Positions 6,891-12,730 of a DNA stretch of 12,730 nt are shown piece after piece. The notes under the pieces were generated by a model, which did no database searches, was not told the DNA's origin, and saw nothing but the letters and a program-made list of their open reading frames with translations. Numbering within the stretch: the stretch's first letter is position 1; every line of letters begins with the position of its first letter. The position numbers were made by a program, and so were the translations under genes. Source of the DNA: Bacillota bacterium (GTDB lineage Bacteria > Bacillota > Clostridia > Acetivibrionales > DSM-1351); assembly GCA_023441625.1 (NCBI GenBank), contig JAEZOA010000122.1, positions 1 to 12,730 on the forward strand, given 5' to 3'.

Positions 6891-7097
6891 CAAATTATAT
6901 ACATTGATAAATTTAATGATAAATGGGAAGTTGAGTTTTCTGGAATCAAAAGTAACGCTGTTAAGCTTATGATTCATCTATTCACTAAGTATATGAGATG
7001 CATTGGAGGATAGGAGGAGTAAGGACGTCTAATAGTAAAAATAAAAGGATTCGAAGTTGAAGGGCAATTATTTTGTGAATTTGCTGTCGAATTTTAA
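6891..7097 (+). pseudogene. Possible decayed reading frame, unidentified
   Basis: One frame reads QIIYIDKFNDKWEVEF and continues as protein-like sequence to a TAG at 7011. After two close stops (TAG at 7011, TAA at 7020) it resumes in the same frame from 7023 as GRLIVKIKGFEVEGQLFCEF, to a TAA at 7095. Composition is protein-like (amphipathic, with Trp and Phe), but there is no start with a binding site, and the length is within what chance allows. It may be a remnant of a deleted gene; no family is recognised. Confidence 0.25.
7023..7035. repeat. 13-bp direct repeat, right copy
   Basis: GGACGTCTAATAG is identical to 5352-5364. See the left copy; the interval between them is about 1.66 kb. 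Confidence 0.5.
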
Positions 7098-7106
7098 AGA
7101 ATACTA

Positions 7107-7135
7107 TTGACAAATATTATAATAGGGAGTATATT
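7107..7135 (+). promoter_or_regulatory. Promoter of the LacI-family regulator gene
   Basis: A perfect TTGACA (7107-7112), a 17-bp spacer and TATATT (7130-7135). The operator palindrome begins on the last bases of the -10 and covers the expected start point near 7142, so a bound regulator would block its own transcription. Confidence 0.8.
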
Positions 7136-7155
7136 AATCTTAACGTTAAGATTAA
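7134..7155. promoter_or_regulatory. LacI-family operator 1 (22-bp perfect palindrome)
   Basis: The core AATCTTAACGTTAAGATT (7136-7153) is extended by two matched bases on each side, centred on a CG step as in known LacI/GalR-family operators. It overlaps the end of the -10 and the start site of the regulator gene. The same 18-bp core recurs at 8236-8253, which strongly suggests that the adjacent regulator binds both. Confidence 0.85.
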
Positions 7156-7167
7156 GTGGGTGATTAA

Positions 7168-8199
7168 ATGGTATCAATTAAAGATGTTGCTAAAGTTGCT
7201 GGTGTTTCCCCTACTACAGTCTCTGCTGTGGTTAATGAACTTGACTGTGTAAAACCATCCACAAGGGCAAAAATACTAAAAGTAATAAATGAGCTTGGAT
7301 ATACTCCAAATATTTCGGCAAGAGAGCTTGTTACAAATAAAAAGCAAAACATAGGTCTTATAACAATGGGTTATGACAGTTTTCAAAAGAATGTTCATAA
7401 CAATGATAAAGATATTTTCTATATAGATTACATAAATGGGATTGCGGAAGCGATAAAAACTACAGGCTATGGCCTACTTATTGAAAACTTTGTTTATGAA
7501 GATGGAAGTAAAGAAATTCCGAAAATTATAGAGCAAAAACGTGTGGACGGTGCATTAGTTGTTGGCTCGCTTTATAAAAAAGATTTTATTTATTTACTTA
7601 AAAAAGAAATAAATGTGCTTGTTACTGTTGGCACATTCAGTGAGATTACCGACTATGTAATAAATGATTATACTGAATCTATATTAATGGCAGTCAGATA
7701 TTTTGTTAAGAACGGACATAGAAAAATTGCTTATGTTAGTGGTGACTCTATAACATACGCGTGTCCTCTTAAACTCAAAGGATATAAGGAAGGACTGGAA
7801 GAAGCCGGGATAGAACTTGATGATGATCTATTGTTTGAGTGCAAATTTATGTCCTCACACGGTTATGAGGTTGCAAGAAGAATTTGTGAGCTGCCAAAAG
7901 ATAAGTTTCCAACAGCAGTAATTTTCGGTTCAGATATTCTTGCGGCAGGAGCATGTCAGTATTTTTACGAAAATAAAATTTACATACCAGAGGATTTATC
8001 TATTTTAGGATATGAAAATTTAGCTATATCTTCATATATTAACCCACCATTGACAAGTGTTGACTGGAATAAGAATTCGATGTCACAGGAAGCGTGCAGT
8101 TTGATTCTCAGGCGCCTCAAAAATCCAAATAAAAAGTATGACGGCATTGTTTTGCCGTGTAATATCGTTGAGAGAAAATCAGTTAAAAATCTATACTAA
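7168..8199 (+). CDS. LacI/GalR-family transcriptional repressor
   Basis: 343 residues, normal for the family. The N-terminal helix-turn-helix reads IKDVAKVAGVSPTTVSAVVN (4-23), and the hinge helix around NISARELVTNK (48-58) carries the leucine (L54) that wedges into the central CG step. The C-terminal periplasmic-binding-protein-like effector domain has the expected landmarks GHRKIAYVSG, LKGYKEGLEEAG, FGSDILAAGA, LSILGYEN and PPLTSVDW. Residue 20 is Ala where many relatives have Arg or His after TVS, which may reflect its own operator specificity. AAGTGGGTGA at 7154-7163 is the ribosome binding site, close to the ATG. The effector is probably a sugar or derivative imported by the downstream transporter; its identity cannot be read here. 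It is autoregulated by inference from operator 1. No terminator separates it from the next gene, so partial read-through is possible. Confidence 0.93.
   Translation: MVSIKDVAKVAGVSPTTVSAVVNELDCVKPSTRAKILKVINELGYTPNISARELVTNKKQNIGLITMGYDSFQKNVHNNDKDIFYIDYINGIAEAIKTTGYGLLIENFVYEDGSKEIPKIIEQKRVDGALVVGSLYKKDFIYLLKKEINVLVTVGTFSEITDYVINDYTESILMAVRYFVKNGHRKIAYVSGDSITYACPLKLKGYKEGLEEAGIELDDDLLFECKFMSSHGYEVARRICELPKDKFPTAVIFGSDILAAGACQYFYENKIYIPEDLSILGYENLAISSYINPPLTSVDWNKNSMSQEACSLILRRLKNPNKKYDGIVLPCNIVERKSVKNLY
8168..8197 (+). promoter_or_regulatory. Likely promoter of the transporter operon, inside the end of the regulator gene
   Basis: TTGAGA (8168-8173), an 18-bp spacer and TATACT (8192-8197) lie over the last codons and stop of the regulator gene. 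The start would be near 8204, placing operator 2 at about +31 to +50, a roadblock position. No better promoter is seen between 8200 and 8317. Confidence 0.5.
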
Positions 8200-8234
8200 A
8201 TCGGGAAAAGAAAGGACCGGTGTAGTTTCGCACA

Positions 8235-8254
8235 AAATCTTAACGTTAAGATTT
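8235..8254. promoter_or_regulatory. LacI-family operator 2 (20-bp perfect palindrome)
   Basis: It contains the same 18-bp core AATCTTAACGTTAAGATT (8236-8253) as operator 1, with one more matched base on each side. It lies 63 bp upstream of the solute-binding protein start and about 1.1 kb from operator 1, so both simple blocking and DNA looping are possible. Confidence 0.85.
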
Positions 8255-8317
8255 GGACTTCAACGATATTGCAGGTGGTGAAAATTAAAATAAATTATTT
8301 AATTTTAGGAGGAAAAA

Positions 8318-9718
8318 ATGGGTAAAAAAGTGATTGCTATTATGCTAGTAATGATGATGTCAATTGGTGTGATTACAGGTTGTTCATCAAGCACAACATC
8401 GACAACTTCAACAGGGTCTACTACTTCTACTACTACTTCTTCTGAATCTTCCACAAGCACTGCAGGTGGAGCGCTTAAACCTGCTGAACTTACTATGTGG
8501 ACATTCCTCGATCTGACATCCAAGAATGCACGTGCGATTGTACTCGGTAATTTAATTAAAAACTTTGAAGCAGCAAATCCTGGTGTTAAAGTTAAGGTTG
8601 AAACACAGGAATGGACAACAATGTCAGCTAAAATTATAGCAGGACATGCGGCAGGTAATAGCCCTGATCTTTTTATGATCAATATGGCTAATCTCGGAGA
8701 GGCTATTGCTGCTGGATGTATGGAGCCACTTGAGAATTTGTTTCTCAATAACTGGACAGATGAGCAGCGTGCAGATATAGAAAGTGAATTATTCAAAGCA
8801 GGCTACGACGGAAAGTACCATTATGAAATTCCTCTATTTTCAGGTACCTTTGGTATTATGTACAGAACAGACCTTTTTGAGAAGTTTGGAATAAAGGTAG
8901 AGGACATTAAGACATGGGACGATCTTGCAGAAGTAGCTAAGAAGCTTACCTATGTTAACGAAGATAAACTTCAGGTTTATGGCTATGGAGTGGGTTACAG
9001 CACAGATGTAACTGATCCTCATGGCGTTCTTCCTACAGCCCTCTTTAGCCAACAAGGAGGAATATTTACTGAAGACGGAAAACCAAATAATTGGGCTGGT
9101 GACGCAGGAAAAAAAGCACTTCAGTTCCAGATTGACCTTATCGACAAACACAAGGTAATGCCTGCAAGTAGTGTTGCTTTAACCTCTGAAGAAGTTTATA
9201 ACATGTTTGAAGCGGGTCAGTTTGCAATGATTTCTGGAGGTTCATTACGTGTGCCTACAGTTAAGGGTCTTACTGCTTTTGATCCTAATTATGTCGGTTT
9301 TATGCCTTACCCAGAGTGGAATAAGGGTCAGGGCAACTCTATTGCAAATGCTTACGCATGGAATACAGCAGTATGGTCCGGCAGTAAAAATAAAGAAGCA
9401 GCAGGCAAATTTCTAGAATATCTGGTATTACCTGAGGCTGATAAGATGTGGGTAACAGAAGCTAACCAGATTCCAGTTCTTTCATCAACACTTAAAAGTG
9501 AAGCAGATTTCATTAATAAACCAGATAATAGCTGGATGATAACAACTAAAGATATCGTCGCTAATTCATCACACGTTTTCTCAGGATCCTATGGTATAAC
9601 AGGCTTTGCCCTTGATCTACAGAATGCAATGATTTATGCATATTCTGATGGTATGAGTGTAGAAGATGCTTTGAAAAAGGCAGAAAAGGACTTTTCCGAC
9701 AGAAATGTTAATAGATAA
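8318..9718 (+). CDS. Sugar ABC transporter solute-binding lipoprotein (family 1)
   Basis: 466 residues. A lipoprotein signal peptide with lipobox ITGC (Cys22) anchors it to the outer face of the membrane. A Ser/Thr-rich low-complexity linker follows (about 23-50), then the family-1 extracellular solute-binding fold: LTMWTFLD near the mature start, the NFEAANPGVKVKVETQEW segment, GNSPDLFMINM, a hinge/Trp-rich middle and a C-terminal lobe. This is the class that delivers mono- or oligosaccharides to CUT1 permeases. AGGAGG at 8307-8312 is the ribosome binding site. It is first in the transporter operon, behind operator 2. The substrate is not determinable; several Trp and Tyr residues fit sugar stacking. 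No defects are seen. Confidence 0.93.
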   Translation: MGKKVIAIMLVMMMSIGVITGCSSSTTSTTSTGSTTSTTTSSESSTSTAGGALKPAELTMWTFLDLTSKNARAIVLGNLIKNFEAANPGVKVKVETQEWTTMSAKIIAGHAAGNSPDLFMINMANLGEAIAAGCMEPLENLFLNNWTDEQRADIESELFKAGYDGKYHYEIPLFSGTFGIMYRTDLFEKFGIKVEDIKTWDDLAEVAKKLTYVNEDKLQVYGYGVGYSTDVTDPHGVLPTALFSQQGGIFTEDGKPNNWAGDAGKKALQFQIDLIDKHKVMPASSVALTSEEVYNMFEAGQFAMISGGSLRVPTVKGLTAFDPNYVGFMPYPEWNKGQGNSIANAYAWNTAVWSGSKNKEAAGKFLEYLVLPEADKMWVTEANQIPVLSSTLKSEADFINKPDNSWMITTKDIVANSSHVFSGSYGITGFALDLQNAMIYAYSDGMSVEDALKKAEKDFSDRNVNR

Positions 9719-9733
9719 AATTTCTTTTAATAC

Positions 9734-9766
9734 TGCACAGGGAGTCTTTTGCAGATTTCCTGTGCA
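9734..9766 (+). other. Intercistronic hairpin between binding protein and permease genes
   Basis: TGCACAGGGA (9734-9743) pairs with the segment ending CCTGTGCA (9757-9766) over about 10 bp with one wobble. No T-tract follows, so it is not a full terminator. In ABC operons such hairpins often protect the 3' end of the abundant binding-protein transcript or attenuate downstream expression. A smaller one (ATCTCA/TGAGAT, 9786-9805) lies just before the next ribosome binding site. Confidence 0.55.
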
Positions 9767-9823
9767 AATAAATCAAATAAGTGATATCTCAGGCTTTTAT
9801 GAGATCAGGGAGGAGCTTGACTA

Positions 9824-10735
9824 ATGGTGAAGGCAATGAAGAATAAAGACAGAACAGTAAACTGTCTACTTGAGAAGGGAGGTAAAAGGTTACTCCCATA
9901 TTTACTGATGTCTCCTACACTGATATTTATAGTATTATTTCTGCTTGTACCACTAGCATTTGCATTTTATTGCAGTCTCTACCGTGCAGATTATATGCAG
10001 TTTTCAAAATTTTTAGGATTAGGAAACTATATTGATGTATTGACTGATACAGAGATATTAAAATCTATTGGAAGAACATTTTATGTTTCTGGTATAAGCC
10101 TTATTGTATCCTTAATTGTAGGTGTTGCTTTGGCACTGTGCATAAATGCCTTAAGCCAAAAGTTAGCATATGTTGTGCAGATTATAGTTCTCGTACCATG
10201 GGTTACATCTATGATTGTTGCTGCAATGCTTTGGAAATGGATTTTCCAGGATGAAACAGGACTATTAAACTATGCTATTTCAAAAATTGGATTAAGTAAA
10301 ATTGGGTTTTTAACAGATAAAAATATAGCCATTTACACTCTTATATTTGTACTCACATGGCGTGTTATTGGATATGTTATGGTGCAGGTACTTGCAGGTT
10401 TAAAATCTATTCCCCAGGAATATGAAGAAGCGTCAAAAATTGATGGGGCAAATAAGTGGAAGTTATTCTGGTTTATCAGATTTCCTCTCCTTAAAACGCC
10501 TCTTACTATTTCAGCAATTATTGTTGGTTTATCAAATATAAACAACCTTAATGTTCCACTCACACTATTAGCAGGTGGACCGGGAACATCGACAATGGTG
10601 GTTGCTATAGATGTTTACCGAATGAGCTTTACAAGCTATCACTTTGGAGAATCAAGTGCGCTTTCTATAGTGCTTTGCTTAATTAATTTCCTGCTGGCAG
10701 TTATTTATATTAAGGCGGTGAAGTATGAGATCTAA
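9824..10735 (+). CDS. Carbohydrate ABC transporter permease (MalF/UgpA type)
   Basis: 303 residues with about six membrane helices: the first near 24-48 (LLMSPTLIFIVLFLLVPLAF), the last at the C-terminus. The cytoplasmic EAA loop that docks the ATPase is clear: EEASKIDGANKWKLFWFIRF from residue 201, with the conserved E-A and Gly at 208. The N-terminal PYLLMSPTLIF pattern is usual for the MalF/UgpA member of CUT1 systems. The start has AGGGAGGAG upstream; the same protein could begin at a second Met four residues in. Its 3' end overlaps the next permease by 11 nt, implying translational coupling and a 1:1 heterodimer. Confidence 0.93.
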   Translation: MVKAMKNKDRTVNCLLEKGGKRLLPYLLMSPTLIFIVLFLLVPLAFAFYCSLYRADYMQFSKFLGLGNYIDVLTDTEILKSIGRTFYVSGISLIVSLIVGVALALCINALSQKLAYVVQIIVLVPWVTSMIVAAMLWKWIFQDETGLLNYAISKIGLSKIGFLTDKNIAIYTLIFVLTWRVIGYVMVQVLAGLKSIPQEYEEASKIDGANKWKLFWFIRFPLLKTPLTISAIIVGLSNINNLNVPLTLLAGGPGTSTMVVAIDVYRMSFTSYHFGESSALSIVLCLINFLLAVIYIKAVKYEI

Positions 10736-11570
10736 AATTGTTTCAAGGTATGCTTTAATACTGTTAGGAGTACTTACTCTTATCCTAGTTCTTATAGTAA
10801 ATCTTGTGCCGTTTTTCTGGGGTGCAATAACATCCTTAAAGACTGCACGTGAATTAATGGTATTTCCACCGAAATTTTTTGGATTTACCGCAAGCATTGA
10901 GCATTATATTACAGTGCTTAATGGCTCATTTTCAGTAGCTGCTTTTAATAGTATTATTTATAGTTTAATTTCAGTTATCGTAGGTGTTATCGCTGCAATG
11001 ATGTCAGGGTATGCACTTACACGCTGTAAGTTTGCAGCTAAAAAGCCCTTGTTCTATATAATAATTTGCGGAATCCCTCTTTCTATGGGTAGTGCTGCGA
11101 TGGTAGTTCCAAATTACATGCTATTTTCCTTTTTAGGAATGAACAATAATTTCCTCACACTTCCGCTTATCTATATCGCATACAATATCCCAATGGCTGT
11201 TTGGATAATGGTAGGTGGAATGCAGGGTGTACCTTATGCGATCGAGGAAGCGGCTCAGATCGATGGTGCTTCAAAATGGTATATTATTTTCGTACTTGTA
11301 CCAAGCATATGTAAGCCAACACTTGCATGTGCAGCTCTTATGATTTTTATCGGAGCATGGAATGAATATACCGTTTCGTCTGTACTTGTTAATTCACAAA
11401 CATTATATCCTATACAGGTGTCTATTTATAACTATATTGGATATTTTGGTAGGGAATGGGGACCATTAACAGCGGCCGCGACACTTGCAGTAGTTCCTGT
11501 TCTTATTGTATTTTCTTTCCTCGGTAAAATGCTTATATCTGGTTTGACTGCAGGTGCGGTTAAGGGATAA
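10725..11570 (+). CDS. Carbohydrate ABC transporter permease (MalG/UgpE type)
   Basis: 281 residues and about six membrane helices. The EAA loop is IEEAAQIDGASKWYIIFVLV from residue 173, a close match to the family pattern. The extracytoplasmic part after helix 1 (ITSLKTARELMVFPPKFF) is typical of the MalG-like partner. The start at 10725 lies inside the preceding gene, with AAGGCGGTG 4 nt before the ATG. With the first permease it forms the membrane channel of a CUT1 importer. No ATPase gene follows; many Firmicutes CUT1 systems use one shared MsmK/MalK-type ATPase encoded elsewhere. Confidence 0.93.
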   Translation: MRSKIVSRYALILLGVLTLILVLIVNLVPFFWGAITSLKTARELMVFPPKFFGFTASIEHYITVLNGSFSVAAFNSIIYSLISVIVGVIAAMMSGYALTRCKFAAKKPLFYIIICGIPLSMGSAAMVVPNYMLFSFLGMNNNFLTLPLIYIAYNIPMAVWIMVGGMQGVPYAIEEAAQIDGASKWYIIFVLVPSICKPTLACAALMIFIGAWNEYTVSSVLVNSQTLYPIQVSIYNYIGYFGREWGPLTAAATLAVVPVLIVFSFLGKMLISGLTAGAVKG

Positions 11571-11622
11571 TGATTTAGAAGGTGATAAAAATATATAAAA
11601 TAAATTCTAAGGGGATAAAAAA

Positions 11623-12730
11623 ATGTATAATAAAAAATATGATTTAATTGTTGTAGGAAGCGGTGCGGGTGGGTTTCCAGCAGCTATTGTAGCAGCAAGG
11701 AGAGGCCTTAAAGTTTTACTTGTTGAAAGAAATGCACAAATTGGCGGTTTGCTTGTGTCGGGACTTCCTATTTTAGCATACCTTGACCGGGCAGGAAATA
11801 CTGCTGTTAAAGGTATAGGTCAAGAAATTATTGATAGACTTCTAGAGGTCAATGGAACAAAGGGACATAGTCCTTCTCCATTACTAAATTCAGTGACGCA
11901 TGTAAGTGCTCCCTGGATGAGTATTATTCTATTTGAAATGTGCGAGCAGGAAGAGAATCTTGATGTACTTCTTTATGCCGAACTTAAGGAAGTTAAGGTG
12001 GACAACGGCAAAATGAAAGGTATCAGTGTATTTTGTCGTGGAGAGGAAATGAACTTTGAATCTGATTTGATTATTGACGCTACTGGAGATGCATGTGTAG
12101 CATATAAAGCCGGAGCAAATTATGAGAAAGGGGATGCTGAAGGAAAGGGACTTCAGCCACCAACAATCACATTTGAGCTTGGTAATGTGGATTATGATAA
12201 GTTGTTCGATTATCTCAGTAAGCATCCTGAAGCTTATAAATTACCGGATACATTCCCAGGACTTGAACAGTCGGTAGATTATTTCAGAAACAACATATGC
12301 TTTACAATGATGGGCTTTAGTGACATAGTAAATGAGGCTAGGAGAACAGGAGAATTTACTATTCCGCGCAACATGATTGATATCTGCAAGCAGGTTAGTG
12401 GTAATGCGTTTGTTAATGTTACACGTTCAATAGACACAGATGTTACTGATTTCGAAAGTATTATAAAAGCAGAGTTTGTTTGTCATAAACAAGTGAAAGA
12501 GCTTGTACCATTTATGCAGAAGTATATTCCCGGTTTTGAAAACTCTCATCTCGTTTCAATGATACCATTTATAGGAGTAAGAGAGAGCAGACGCATTGTT
12601 GGTAAAAAGCAGCTTACACTTGATAATATTAAAAACCTCGAAATACCTGAAGATACAGTCGCAATTGCAGGCTATAACGTAGATATACACAGTCCTAACA
12701 GTGCAGCCATGCATATGATGACCGTTAAGC
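11623..12730 (+). CDS. FAD-dependent oxidoreductase (PF12831-like), 3' end beyond window
   Basis: 369 codons are visible with no stop, so the gene continues past the window. The dinucleotide-binding fold is at the N-terminus: YDLIVVGSGAGGFPAA (GxGxxG at 12-17), then the acidic end of strand 2 in LLVERNAQIGG. A second signature, DLIIDATGDACVAYKAG, and the IGVRESRRIVGKKQLT block match the FAD_oxidored group of flavoproteins, which has uncertain substrates and often sits next to sugar transporters. It may oxidise the imported sugar or a derivative; this is inference. AAGGGG (11609-11614) is the ribosome binding site, and only 52 bp separate it from the permease gene, so it is probably the fourth gene of the operon. 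The succinate dehydrogenase/fumarate reductase type is unlikely, since no covalent-FAD His motif is seen. Confidence 0.85.
   Translation, partial: MYNKKYDLIVVGSGAGGFPAAIVAARRGLKVLLVERNAQIGGLLVSGLPILAYLDRAGNTAVKGIGQEIIDRLLEVNGTKGHSPSPLLNSVTHVSAPWMSIILFEMCEQEENLDVLLYAELKEVKVDNGKMKGISVFCRGEEMNFESDLIIDATGDACVAYKAGANYEKGDAEGKGLQPPTITFELGNVDYDKLFDYLSKHPEAYKLPDTFPGLEQSVDYFRNNICFTMMGFSDIVNEARRTGEFTIPRNMIDICKQVSGNAFVNVTRSIDTDVTDFESIIKAEFVCHKQVKELVPFMQKYIPGFENSHLVSMIPFIGVRESRRIVGKKQLTLDNIKNLEIPEDTVAIAGYNVDIHSPNSAAMHMMTVK

Noticed and set aside
8305..8796. Minus-strand 163-residue open frame opposite the solute-binding protein gene
   Set aside because: Opposite a well-supported gene; its Val/Ser/Thr-rich composition is the reverse reading of the Ser/Thr linker, and there is no ribosome binding site.
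11583..11650. Short GTG-initiated frame between permease and oxidoreductase genes
   Set aside because: It overlaps the oxidoreductase start in another frame, encodes only Lys/Ile-rich filler and has no plausible binding site.
11929..12225. Minus-strand 98-residue frame opposite the oxidoreductase
   Set aside because: Shadow of the strongly supported flavoprotein frame.

Overview
The window looks like chromosome from a low-GC, Gram-positive anaerobe of the Clostridia (Clostridiaceae or Lachnospiraceae type). The basis is AT-rich intergenic DNA, strong AGGAGG-type ribosome binding sites, TTGACA/TATAAT-type promoters, a Firmicutes-type HelD and a lipoprotein-anchored sugar ABC system. No rRNA, tRNA, CRISPR array or intact transposase is visible.

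Left part (1-4804). A run of related terminator-like hairpins (1-222) precedes a full-length helD (336-2621), the RNA polymerase recycling factor. Downstream on the minus strand lie the C-terminal stub of a GNAT acetyltransferase (2720-2827) and a very short basic protein gene (2936-3040) with a good ribosome binding site and its own terminator. Divergent from it, behind a TTGACA-17-TATACT promoter whose -35 lies in an inverted repeat, is a 512-residue exported protein of unknown function (3266-4804).

Middle part (4805-7100). This is a scrapyard. It holds a GC-richer, frame-disrupted coding remnant on the minus strand (4920-5240), a bidirectional-looking terminator (5270-5293), an ECF sigma factor reduced to its region 4 (5388-5582), and an apparently intact membrane-anchored anti-sigma-like protein translationally coupled to it (5570-6670). 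A 27-bp-stem hairpin (6816-6878) and a short decayed reading frame (6891-7097) follow. A 13-bp direct repeat (5352 and 7023) brackets the sigma/anti-sigma module.

Right part (7107-12730). This is a coherent carbohydrate-uptake locus: a LacI-family regulator, a solute-binding lipoprotein, two CUT1-type permeases that overlap by 11 bp, and the first 369 codons of a PF12831-like FAD-dependent oxidoreductase that runs off the window. A perfect palindrome with an identical 18-bp core (AATCTTAACGTTAAGATT) sits just after the lacI-type promoter and again in front of the binding-protein gene. The regulator therefore probably controls both itself and the transport/oxidation operon. No ATPase is encoded here, so a shared MsmK/MalK-like ATPase elsewhere is the likely partner. 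The substrate cannot be read from the sequence.

I do not see a clearly new defence or mobile system. The items most worth following are the LacI regulon with its oxidoreductase, the 34-residue basic protein, the hairpin repeat cluster, and the orphaned anti-sigma gene next to a beheaded sigma factor.
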